Source: Bacteroidota bacterium
GTDB lineage: Bacteria; Bacteroidota; Ignavibacteria; Ignavibacteriales; Ignavibacteriaceae
Reading direction: 5' to 3'
DNA: 64,000 bases
NCBI GenBank assembly: GCA_021813585.1
Contig: JAKAJV010000117.1
Location: 1-64,000, forward strand
The notes below the pieces were generated by a model. It saw only the letters and a list, made by a program, of their open reading frames with translations. It was not told the DNA's origin and made no database searches. This document shows, in pieces, positions 26,224 to 35,138 of this stretch. Position numbers and translations under genes: made by a program. Position 1 is the first letter of the stretch. Every line of letters begins with the position of its first letter.

Positions 26224-29100
26224 TTAAAATTTGTATTTAATTCCCAGGTCTGCAGTCCATCCGTAAAATTCTTCGTTAGTAGGAAATCTTTCCGTGCCCA
26301 AATAAGATTTATCCGGCACATTGGTAAGATTATTTACATCTAAATAAATACTAATCCTGTCGTAAACTTTCTGCTGCACAGCCAGGTCCCATCTTAATTG
26401 CTGATTGGAATAACCGTCAAGTTCGGGTCTCGCTCCAATAAGTGAAAGGCTTTTTCCCTGGATTACAAGAGATAGTCTTCCAGAGAACCCGCCCTTTTCA
26501 TATCCGACAGCCAAGTTACCAACATAATCGGCCTGGTCCGGCATACTGCCTTCTCTTACGGTATCAATAATAGTTGGAGAGAAGGGAGGCAAAGGACTGC
26601 GTGGTCCGATTGCAAAATAAGGATAATAAGTTTTTGACTTCATTAAGGACAGGTTAGCCGAAAAAATAATTCCGTCTAACGGGGTGGGAAGCAAAGCCAT
26701 ATTTGCCTGCAAATCAATTTCAACACCGTAAACAGTAGATGGAGACTCTGCGTTTACCGGCTGAGTAAGCATAAAGCCGTTGTAAGTTCCGCCGTCTTGA
26801 ATTCTAGATTGTCTTAGATAGTCAACATCCCATAGTTTTTTATAAAATCCGCCGATGCTGAATAACCCGTATTGGTTGAACATCGAGAAGTACAAATCGT
26901 AATTCCAGGCCTTTGTATGCTTCAGCTCGGGATTGCCTTTGTTGATAGTGTTTCCCAGGTAATCAATTTGTTCCCACGGAACAAGGTTAAAATAATCCGG
27001 TCTGGAAAGTGTCTTGGTAACAGCTGCCCTAATGTTAAACCATTCGGTTAATTTATATTTCATTTGAATCATGGGCAGAATATCATAGTATGATCTATCG
27101 CCTACTGTATCTTTGGCACCGGCTAAATCCGGGGTTGATTCTTCGCCTGAGACCGGAGTGCCGGTAATACTTTTATAATCGCTGTACGTCCTCTCAAAAC
27201 GTACACCGGGTATAAACAATAATTGCGGCGTGTAGGAAATTTCTGCCATTATATACGCTGCCGAAATATTCTCGGATGCGTTATAGTTTTGAAGCGCGAT
27301 CTGCGGATTATAAACATAAAGCGGCTTGCCCGATTGTAATTTTGCATACTGCATATTGTTTAGAAAATCGTTCATCAACTGGCGGTCTAGGCTGGCGCCG
27401 AAATCATATTCGCCGTTTAAAAATTCTCCTACCTGGTTATCAGGAGCTAAAAAGTTGCCCATTAAGATTTTTTTGCCCGGAGTGAGAGCAAATGTTCTGT
27501 AGAAAGCGTTGCGATTTTTGGAAGACATCAATCCGATGGAATCAATATTGAATGATGAAGTCCAGTATTGGTTATTATCCCTGTTCCTTTTATTCCACCT
27601 AAGCTTTCCTCCAAATTTGATATAACCGGCGATGTCATCGTTTAACGCAAAATTAATTTTTGTGTTTAACTGTGCGGTAATATTATGATCCAGCACTCTG
27701 TAACTATTAATGTCGCTTTCCTTAAAGGTTGTATTGTTTAAATCATTCTTTACCCCTAAAGGAATTAGCTGGGGACCCTGGTCGACAATTATATCGTTTT
27801 TAAGTGAGGACAATTCCTGAAAGATGTTATTAAATTCCTGCGGAGTGTTTTGGTCCGATTCCGAATAAGAACCTGCCCAATCAATTTGAACAAAGCCTAT
27901 ATTATGGTTGCCTTGAACACCGGTAGTCAGCAGTTGAAGATCGATGTTGCTTGAACGGATTTCGTACTGTGTTCTGCCGTTTGCTATCTGGTATCGTTTT
28001 CTTCTTCTTAACTGGTCTCTACCGGTTTTAGACCAGAACCCGTTAAGAAAAATATTACCGTTTCCGAGGTCATAGTCGGCGGCTAGGCTGGCGCCGTATC
28101 TATCTCTTAATTCTTTAATGTCTACAAGGTTTAAGTTATCTACCTTTATTAAGGCGCCGGCAGCAGTTTGGCTGGCAAACGAATATGCAACATTCTGATC
28201 GTCTGAACCTCTATTTGCACGCTGAATATTTGCTGTAGCTATTATTCCCACCGAATTATTTAAAAACCTGTTGCTTATACTTAACGAGCCGCGATAATTT
28301 CCGTAATAATTTTCATGCGAGTTGTAGCCTTTTTGAAACTTCAAATCTGTATGGAAATCATCCGGCGCTTTTTTAACGGTGAAATTAATTGAACCGCCTA
28401 CGGCGTCGGCATCTTTGTCGGCAGTTAATGATTTGTAGACTTCGATACCTGCCAGCATGTCAGATGATATTGAGCTAAGGTCCACCGATCTGTCTTCTGC
28501 ATCGGTCGACGGAATTTTTTCTCCGTTGATCGTTATGTTGTTATATTTGGGAGCCAATCCCCTTACGACAACTTTCAGCCCTTCTCCGGCATCTCTTTCC
28601 AGAGATATACCGGGCAGTCTAGCCAAAGACTCGGCAGCATTCTGATCGGGTAGCTCTTGAATCTTGTCTTTGGAAACAATGTTTACGATGGAGTTTGAAT
28701 TCAACTGTTGATTTATTGCTGCCTGCTGGCCTTGGAGTTGTGCGGTTATAACTACTTCGCTACCCTGAATTACACCCGGCTTTAATTTAACATCTGCATA
28801 GGTTACTTTATTTTGTTCCACTCTTACCAAGGCGCTGTCAGTCCGATATCCCACATATCGAAAAATAATTACAACGTTACCGGGTGAAATATTAGATAAG
28901 TGATATTTTCCGTCCATATCCGAATTAGTTCCTATGGATGTACCCGCAACCAAGATATTTGTTCCCCATAAAGGAGTACCATCAGTGGCATCGGAGACTA
29001 TGCCGCTGACACTTCCATTTTGAGCAAAAAGGTTTTGGAACCCTGCTAAAAAAAATAAAATAATTAAACCAAGTAACCAGTTTCTTAGAAACGACCCCAT
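26224..29100 (-). CDS. TonB-dependent receptor with N-terminal carboxypeptidase-regulatory-like domain
   Basis: GSVSGIVSDATDGTPLWGTNILVAG...; plug IQELPDQNAAESLARLPGISLERDAGEGLKVVVRGLAPKYNNITING; C-terminal barrel. Confidence 0.9.
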   Translation of the reverse strand: MGSFLRNWLLGLIILFFLAGFQNLFAQNGSVSGIVSDATDGTPLWGTNILVAGTSIGTNSDMDGKYHLSNISPGNVVIIFRYVGYRTDSALVRVEQNKVTYADVKLKPGVIQGSEVVITAQLQGQQAAINQQLNSNSIVNIVSKDKIQELPDQNAAESLARLPGISLERDAGEGLKVVVRGLAPKYNNITINGEKIPSTDAEDRSVDLSSISSDMLAGIEVYKSLTADKDADAVGGSINFTVKKAPDDFHTDLKFQKGYNSHENYYGNYRGSLSISNRFLNNSVGIIATANIQRANRGSDDQNVAYSFASQTAAGALIKVDNLNLVDIKELRDRYGASLAADYDLGNGNIFLNGFWSKTGRDQLRRRKRYQIANGRTQYEIRSSNIDLQLLTTGVQGNHNIGFVQIDWAGSYSESDQNTPQEFNNIFQELSSLKNDIIVDQGPQLIPLGVKNDLNNTTFKESDINSYRVLDHNITAQLNTKINFALNDDIAGYIKFGGKLRWNKRNRDNNQYWTSSFNIDSIGLMSSKNRNAFYRTFALTPGKKILMGNFLAPDNQVGEFLNGEYDFGASLDRQLMNDFLNNMQYAKLQSGKPLYVYNPQIALQNYNASENISAAYIMAEISYTPQLLFIPGVRFERTYSDYKSITGTPVSGEESTPDLAGAKDTVGDRSYYDILPMIQMKYKLTEWFNIRAAVTKTLSRPDYFNLVPWEQIDYLGNTINKGNPELKHTKAWNYDLYFSMFNQYGLFSIGGFYKKLWDVDYLRQSRIQDGGTYNGFMLTQPVNAESPSTVYGVEIDLQANMALLPTPLDGIIFSANLSLMKSKTYYPYFAIGPRSPLPPFSPTIIDTVREGSMPDQADYVGNLAVGYEKGGFSGRLSLVIQGKSLSLIGARPELDGYSNQQLRWDLAVQQKVYDRISIYLDVNNLTNVPDKSYLGTERFPTNEEFYGWTADLGIKYKF

Positions 29101-29323
29101 TTAACTCTCCTTTAAAAACTAGAAAATTGATAAATTTCAGATATACTTAGTATACCAGGTAAGCCAACTTAAATATTTTGGAATATTTTGTCAAGTTAAA
29201 TTTAAAAGTTTCATTAAAAATATAATTTCTGCTACTATAATTTGGGGAATAATTATGCTTTTAATCCGCCTTCTCCCAGAAACTTTCGGGATTCGGCGGA
29301 CGAGAAGGTTGGGTATAATTCCC

Positions 29324-29339
29324 CCGTCGCTTGCGACGG
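29324..29339. repeat. Perfect palindrome CCGTCGC-TT-GCGACGG
   Basis: Read directly. Confidence 0.8.
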
Positions 29340-29410
29340 AAAAGGGTTCGAGGCTTGCCCTGAGGTTCATACCATTGATTTTATCGCATCATTTCCGGCA
29401 TGTTCATTTT

Positions 29411-29554
29411 ATTGCTTCGGAGAAAAAGCTGGAATTTAATTTAAGCATCAATCCATCTAATACTGTTGCTGAGGGTGACGGATACAGCATTCACAAAATA
29501 TCTTTATACTTAATGAACAATGCTATAGAATTTACAAAAAGGTATCGGAACAGA
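29411..29554 (+). pseudogene. Relic of a histidine kinase ATPase (HATPase_c) N-box region
   Basis: SEKKLEFNLSINPSNTVAEGDGYSIHKISLYLMNNAIEFTKRYRNRIY resembles the 'GD..SIHQIL.NLLNNAIKFT' pattern; no complete kinase around it. Confidence 0.5.
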
Positions 29555-29764
29555 ATTTACCGTTACCTTTTTAAGATGAAATTATATAACAGTTTTTTAT
29601 CTGATGACGGAGTTCCAAAGAGTAGAGATAAAGAAGGGCGAAGAAGTTACGGGAAATAATTTGTTCGGAAATTTTCATTGCTAACTTTGGACGTTCTAGA
29701 CGGATAAACCTTGCCTTCCGGAGTAAAATATTCCAAGCCACAGTGGTTAAATAAAAATATTTTC

Positions 29765-29811
29765 TTGCCTTTTAAAAAATAATTTTATATTATTGAAACG
29801 GTTCAATTAAT
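29765..29811 (+). promoter_or_regulatory. Sigma70-like promoter (TTGCCT-N17-TATTAT) overlapped by LacI-type operator TTGAAACGGTTCAA
   Basis: 24-nt block 29788-29811 identical to 52787-52810. Confidence 0.75.
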
Positions 29812-30160
29812 ATCTAACCTTTTTAATGAATATTAAACTTTTATTGCGTTCTTTATTTTATAGATTGTTGACCGGGCATTTTACTTATGCGAATCGTTGG
29901 TTTATTTTACAATAAAACATAAATATTGCTAATAGTGTTTATCACCTGCTAATTGCATAAAATTATTTTCGCAAAAATTGTAAAAGCTTATTTTGCTCAA
30001 AATGTATTATATAAATAGATATTTGTAATTCGAATACCGTTAGCTGTCACTTAAGTGTTGTGGTTAAAGAATAGTAAGCCGTAGCGTAAAAATTAATAAT
30101 ATCTAATCATTAAGGATGAATAAATTCCTTAAGAATAAATAATATTTCCGAGGAGGAAAA

Positions 30161-33100
30161 ATGACCTTTGGTTTTTACCTTTCCAGAAGCAAAATAGCTT
30201 CAGCACTTATTTTATTCCTTTTAATAATTTTTCAATCCTCTGCTTTTGCTCAGTCCGGTTCAATAGTCGGCCGTGTCTACGATAAAGAATCGAAAAGCGA
30301 TTTGATAGGCGCAAATATAATAGTTAAGAACACTAGCTTCGGTGCAGCTTCAGACCTGGACGGCAGATACCTGATTAGAAATATTCCTGCCGGCAGGCAT
30401 ACACTGGTCATCTCTTATATTGGTTATAACACTATTTCTAAAGTTATTACCATAACCGCAAATAAAACCTTGGAAGAGAACTTCTATTTGCAAGCCAAAG
30501 CAATTGAAGGCAAGACTATTACAATCACTGCTCAGGCGCAAGGTCAGGTTTCAGCAATACAGCAGCAGCTGGCGTCTAATAAAATTGCAAACATCGTATC
30601 CGAGGCAAAAATTCAGGAACTGCCCGACTTTAATGCCGCGCAGGCTTTAAGCCGGTTGCCCGGTATTTCAACAACTCAAAGCTCGGGCGAAGCTAATAAG
30701 ATTGTTGTAAGAGGATTAGCACCGCAGTATAATGAAGTTGCTATTGGCGGAATAACACTCGCCTCTACAGGCAGCTCTCAAATCGGTATCGCTTCGCAGG
30801 GAGGCACTACCGGGTCCATCAGTAACGATAGGAGCGTTGATCTTTCTATGGTTACACCCTACATGATAAAAACGATAGAAGTATACAAAGCATTAACTCC
30901 GGATATGAATGCCGACGCTATCGGAGGATACGTCAATATGGAATTGAGAGAAGCTCCCTCCGGCATTCGAGGCGATATGCTCTGGCAGTCGGGCTACACA
31001 GCAAAAAGCGGTACTTACGGAAACTACAGAGCAATTGCTTCCGGCAGCGATAGGTTCTTTGATGATCAGCTTGGCGTATATGCATTGCTTAATATTGAAT
31101 CCTATGATCGTAATTCGGATAATATGAATGCGTCATACTATATTCACGGCGTTTATCCGGGTGCAAACGGATACAGACCGGTGGATGTAAATACGGTTAC
31201 TCTTCAGCGGCATATCGAAACCAGGAAGAGATACGGGGGTAACTTGATTCTGGACTACCGCCTGCCTTCCGGTTCTATCAAGCTTATTAACATGTTCAGC
31301 CGCTTGAATTCCCAATACAATAATTATCAAACTTTGCTAAATTATCTTACAGGTGATGTAAACTTTAATTATGGAGAAGGAAACAGTAATGTAGACCTCA
31401 TGGTTAACTCTTTAGATATTACAAACGACTTCGGATTCATGTCTGTGGATATAAAAGCGGCAAATAATTATTCAAGAAATTTCCTGCCTTACTCGCCGGC
31501 TTTTTCGTTTACTCAAACCGGAGGCGTCGGCAAATCTATGGATAACGTAACACCGGACAACTTACTCTATTTGATTAAGTACAGCGGCGCCTCGAATACT
31601 TTTTTAACCAACATATCTTTATTCAGCTCAGACTATAAAGAAAACGATCAAACCTATAAAGGCGATTTTAAAGCGCCCTTTAATCTCGGTACAATTTTAT
31701 CCGGCTTCCTTAAGTTCGGCGGTGAGTTCAGATATAATTTACACAACAACACTCAAAACACTCCTTATGCAGGTTTAAGAGGCGGTTCCGCTATTGCCAA
31801 TGCAATGATAACGGGAATTAGAAACCGGTATCCCTGGATTAAATATGATTCCGCTGCCGCCGAATTCCCGGCAAGTAATTTTACCAATACAGATCACGAT
31901 CTTAACGCAAGTTTCCTCGGCGATAAATTCGGCAGCTTGCTTTGGGTTACCGATCCAAGTCTGCTGACGGATATTACTAATTACATCCGCTCTACTCCTG
32001 CCTTTAATGCGGATAGTGCGACTGCTATAAATCCCGGTGGCTGGTTTGACGGATATTTCCAAAAATATCCGAACACCTATAAATATGTCGAGCGATATTA
32101 TGGTTCATACGTTATGTCGGAAATAAATTACAACGACTTAATGGTAGTAGGCGGTATACGGTACGAAAAAGATAACGGCCTTTACCAAGCTTATAATTTG
32201 GTAGACGGACGTGATATTAAATCTCAAAGATATTACATGGTTACTTCATATCCTCAAAATGAATTTTGGCTGCCTATGGTTCAGGCAAGATATACCATAA
32301 CCAGCTGGTTCGACGTGCGGTATGCTTACACCCAAACTCTCGCCCGGCCCGACTACCATCAGCTGTCGCCCCACTATTATATGGATTACAGCCGGAACAA
32401 CGTTTGGGCAGGCAATCCTACCCTTATACCTGCACATGCATATAACCATGATCTAATACTTACTTTTCACAGCAACGATATCGGGCTTTTAACCATAGGC
32501 GGTTTTTATAAGACTGTAAAAAACTTTACATATTCTACCCAATACACTTTGAATAAAAGCGCGCCCGCCGGACTTGATTCCGTCGGATCATTTAATATAG
32601 GCGGCGTCTCGCCGAATCCCGGTGCTGCAACCTTATATACGTATATCAACAGTCCCTACCTTGCTTATGTAAAAGGAATTGAATTTGATTTCCAGACCAG
32701 GCTCTGGTATTTGCCTGTTCCGTTTGACGGGATTGTACTGGGACTAAATTATACTCATATTTCTTCGTCGGCTACATACCCCTGGAGAGATAATAGATCG
32801 GATTATTCTAAACGGCCGCCGGTAACTCAAGTCTTTGACAGCACCCGCTCCGGCCGGTTGATTTTTCAGCCGAACGACATTATGAATGCTTACTTTGGTT
32901 ATGACTATAAAGGCTTCTCAATCCGTCTATCCTTCTTGTTCCAAGGAAACTCTGTTAGTTATGTCGGAAATTTTCCTGAACAAGATGGTTTTTCCAGAGA
33001 TTATTTCCGCATCGATGCATCGGCCAGGCAAACGCTGCCCTGGACCGGCTTTGAAGTTTATTTAGATGTAAACAATCTTAATAACGTAAACAATATTTCC

Positions 33101-33181
33101 GCGCAGCAGTCAATAGGAGGTTTTACAAACGAACAGAACTATGGACTGACTGCTGACATTGGAATTAGATATAGATTATAA
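30161..33181 (+). CDS. TonB-dependent receptor with carboxypeptidase-regulatory-like domain (paralog of 26224..29100)
   Basis: GSIVGRVYDKESKSDLIGANIIVKN...; IQELPDFNAAQALSRLPGISTTQSSGEANKIVVRGLAPQYNEV; strong SD gaggagg upstream of ATG. Confidence 0.9.
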   Translation: MTFGFYLSRSKIASALILFLLIIFQSSAFAQSGSIVGRVYDKESKSDLIGANIIVKNTSFGAASDLDGRYLIRNIPAGRHTLVISYIGYNTISKVITITANKTLEENFYLQAKAIEGKTITITAQAQGQVSAIQQQLASNKIANIVSEAKIQELPDFNAAQALSRLPGISTTQSSGEANKIVVRGLAPQYNEVAIGGITLASTGSSQIGIASQGGTTGSISNDRSVDLSMVTPYMIKTIEVYKALTPDMNADAIGGYVNMELREAPSGIRGDMLWQSGYTAKSGTYGNYRAIASGSDRFFDDQLGVYALLNIESYDRNSDNMNASYYIHGVYPGANGYRPVDVNTVTLQRHIETRKRYGGNLILDYRLPSGSIKLINMFSRLNSQYNNYQTLLNYLTGDVNFNYGEGNSNVDLMVNSLDITNDFGFMSVDIKAANNYSRNFLPYSPAFSFTQTGGVGKSMDNVTPDNLLYLIKYSGASNTFLTNISLFSSDYKENDQTYKGDFKAPFNLGTILSGFLKFGGEFRYNLHNNTQNTPYAGLRGGSAIANAMITGIRNRYPWIKYDSAAAEFPASNFTNTDHDLNASFLGDKFGSLLWVTDPSLLTDITNYIRSTPAFNADSATAINPGGWFDGYFQKYPNTYKYVERYYGSYVMSEINYNDLMVVGGIRYEKDNGLYQAYNLVDGRDIKSQRYYMVTSYPQNEFWLPMVQARYTITSWFDVRYAYTQTLARPDYHQLSPHYYMDYSRNNVWAGNPTLIPAHAYNHDLILTFHSNDIGLLTIGGFYKTVKNFTYSTQYTLNKSAPAGLDSVGSFNIGGVSPNPGAATLYTYINSPYLAYVKGIEFDFQTRLWYLPVPFDGIVLGLNYTHISSSATYPWRDNRSDYSKRPPVTQVFDSTRSGRLIFQPNDIMNAYFGYDYKGFSIRLSFLFQGNSVSYVGNFPEQDGFSRDYFRIDASARQTLPWTGFEVYLDVNNLNNVNNISAQQSIGGFTNEQNYGLTADIGIRYRL

Positions 33182-33270
33182 AATGATTGGAGTGGCCGAC
33201 TATTTAATTACTTGACGAGCAAATTAGTTTAATTATAAAAATGAATGAACTAACGTAGGAGATACATAGC

Positions 33271-35031
33271 ATGAAATACTTTTTAACAGTAATATTAATG
33301 GCAGCATTTTTTACTGCTTCGGTGTTCGCGCAGAAGGATACTGTAAACGTACCGGATACCTATGCTTCCGGCGGAACTGAAGGAACCCTGAACAATGCTG
33401 TAACAGCAGCCATAAATGCGGGTAAGCTTTCCAATACTGTTTTCAAATTATCGCCTTACGGTCTTTATATTTTGAGCGGAAGTATTGTAACGCCTTCCGG
33501 TACAACACTGGAAATTGTTGCCGATCCTCCTGGAAATACACAAGCTTCGGCTCCGCCAATGATAGCGTGGACACCCAGCAGCGCACCGAATAAGGCATAC
33601 AACTTTGATATTGGCGGCAATGTAATAATGAAGAATGTTTGGCTGTTTTACGGCAGTACAAACGGTACACAATCCGGCTCTAGCCTGCGCGTAGGCGATA
33701 GTGCCGGTACAGGCGGGCATGCAGAATTCGATAATGTAATTTTTGATTATTCCAGCTGTCCTGCAAACGCTTCCGGTGCGGTGGAAATATACTCCCTCCA
33801 TTTTGTCGGGAAATTCAATAACTGCTATTTTAAGAACTGTATAGACACACATCTTAGGTATTACGGCAGAGCTCTTTCATTCCGCTTCTCTAGCACGGGC
33901 CTGCATGCGGATAGCGTTTGGTTTGAGAACTGCACTTTTGCAAACATGGGATATGTATATATGCAAGAGGGCAATGAGTACGGGGATAACGTTTACTTCA
34001 ACCATTGTACTTTCCTTAACGTAGTTATGTTTACTCTGGAATCGACATGGTGGTGGAAGATGAACGTTACAAATTCTCTTTTTATAGATACCTTTATGTT
34101 CGGCTCAATCCCTGCTCAGGATACAGCCGGGAGCTTTGGCGGTACTATAGCAATTGACAGCGTGGCTAATTTTCCGTTTACGGTGCCGTTTACAGAACTG
34201 GACCGCAGGATTCTCTTTGCCAACAACGCCTATTTTATTGAACCTTGGCTTGTTGATTGGATGAAGAACAATCCTTACAGTAAGAATTTGCATAAGAATA
34301 GGCAGGACGATGAAATTCCCGTACCGCAGCCAATGCTAAGTGCGGGGACGCTTAGGTTCCTAGATACAACCAACGTAGACGGAAGTAAGATGTTCCCTTA
34401 CATGAATAAAGCCAATCTATACGACGGAGCGGATCCCCGTTTCGTTCTGGAGCCGACAAATATAGACTCTCTGGAACAGTTTATGTTCCATAAATGGTCG
34501 GACAATGCAAATGTTAATTGGGCCTGGCAGCCGGACAGCGATGCTGCCCAAATTTGGCCCATGCATGAAAATTTATCTTATGCTAACGATACTTTAAAGA
34601 CCGCAGGAATGGGCGGCTATCCGTTGGGTGATTTGTATCATTGGTGGCCTGCGCAGTATACACAATGGGCGGCTCAGCAAACTGCCGAACACAACAGAAT
34701 ATATTCCTGGCTTAATAATGGTAAGGATCCGTTAACCGGTATTGCTGAGTTAAAAAATAATGTACCGTCGGAATTTTCACTTAGCCAGAACTATCCTAAC
34801 CCGTTCAACCCAACTACTAACATCAATTTTACTATTCCCAAGAGCGGCTTCGTTTCCCTTAAAATCTTTAATGCTCTCGGGCAGCAAGTTGCTACTTTGT
34901 TCAGCGGCTTCCAGAAAGCCGGTTCATATAAAGTTGACTTCAATGCATCTGCACTGGCAAGCGGTATTTATTTCTATAGACTGCAATCCGGCAGCAACTC
35001 CGTTACTAAGAAATTGGTTCTTATGAAGTAA
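33271..35031 (+). CDS. Right-handed beta-helix/pectate-lyase-like protein with T9SS sorting domain
   Basis: VNVPDTYASGGTEGTLNNAVTAAINAG...VIMKNVWLFYGSTNG...VWFENCTFANMG...VYFNHCTFLNV; LSQNYPNPFNPTTNINFTIP. Confidence 0.8.
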   Translation: MKYFLTVILMAAFFTASVFAQKDTVNVPDTYASGGTEGTLNNAVTAAINAGKLSNTVFKLSPYGLYILSGSIVTPSGTTLEIVADPPGNTQASAPPMIAWTPSSAPNKAYNFDIGGNVIMKNVWLFYGSTNGTQSGSSLRVGDSAGTGGHAEFDNVIFDYSSCPANASGAVEIYSLHFVGKFNNCYFKNCIDTHLRYYGRALSFRFSSTGLHADSVWFENCTFANMGYVYMQEGNEYGDNVYFNHCTFLNVVMFTLESTWWWKMNVTNSLFIDTFMFGSIPAQDTAGSFGGTIAIDSVANFPFTVPFTELDRRILFANNAYFIEPWLVDWMKNNPYSKNLHKNRQDDEIPVPQPMLSAGTLRFLDTTNVDGSKMFPYMNKANLYDGADPRFVLEPTNIDSLEQFMFHKWSDNANVNWAWQPDSDAAQIWPMHENLSYANDTLKTAGMGGYPLGDLYHWWPAQYTQWAAQQTAEHNRIYSWLNNGKDPLTGIAELKNNVPSEFSLSQNYPNPFNPTTNINFTIPKSGFVSLKIFNALGQQVATLFSGFQKAGSYKVDFNASALASGIYFYRLQSGSNSVTKKLVLMK

Positions 35032-35138
35032 TAAAATTCTAACCTCCAAGGTTAATGTACTTTAAATGGTGCGCTAACCTTGAAGGTTTTCATGTAAAAA
35101 TTAAATTAAATTATTTTCAACTCAGACTAGGAGGCAAT

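Noticed and set aside
30385-30400. CCTGCCGGCAGG palindrome encoding IPAGRH in the TonB receptor
   Set aside because: Falls at the normal 'n(i/v)pAG.y.l.vsyiGY' position of carboxypeptidase-regulatory-like domains, so no insertion is needed to explain it
33448-33852. 134-aa minus-strand ORF
   Set aside because: Shadow ORF antisense to the T9SS beta-helix CDS, no domain signal
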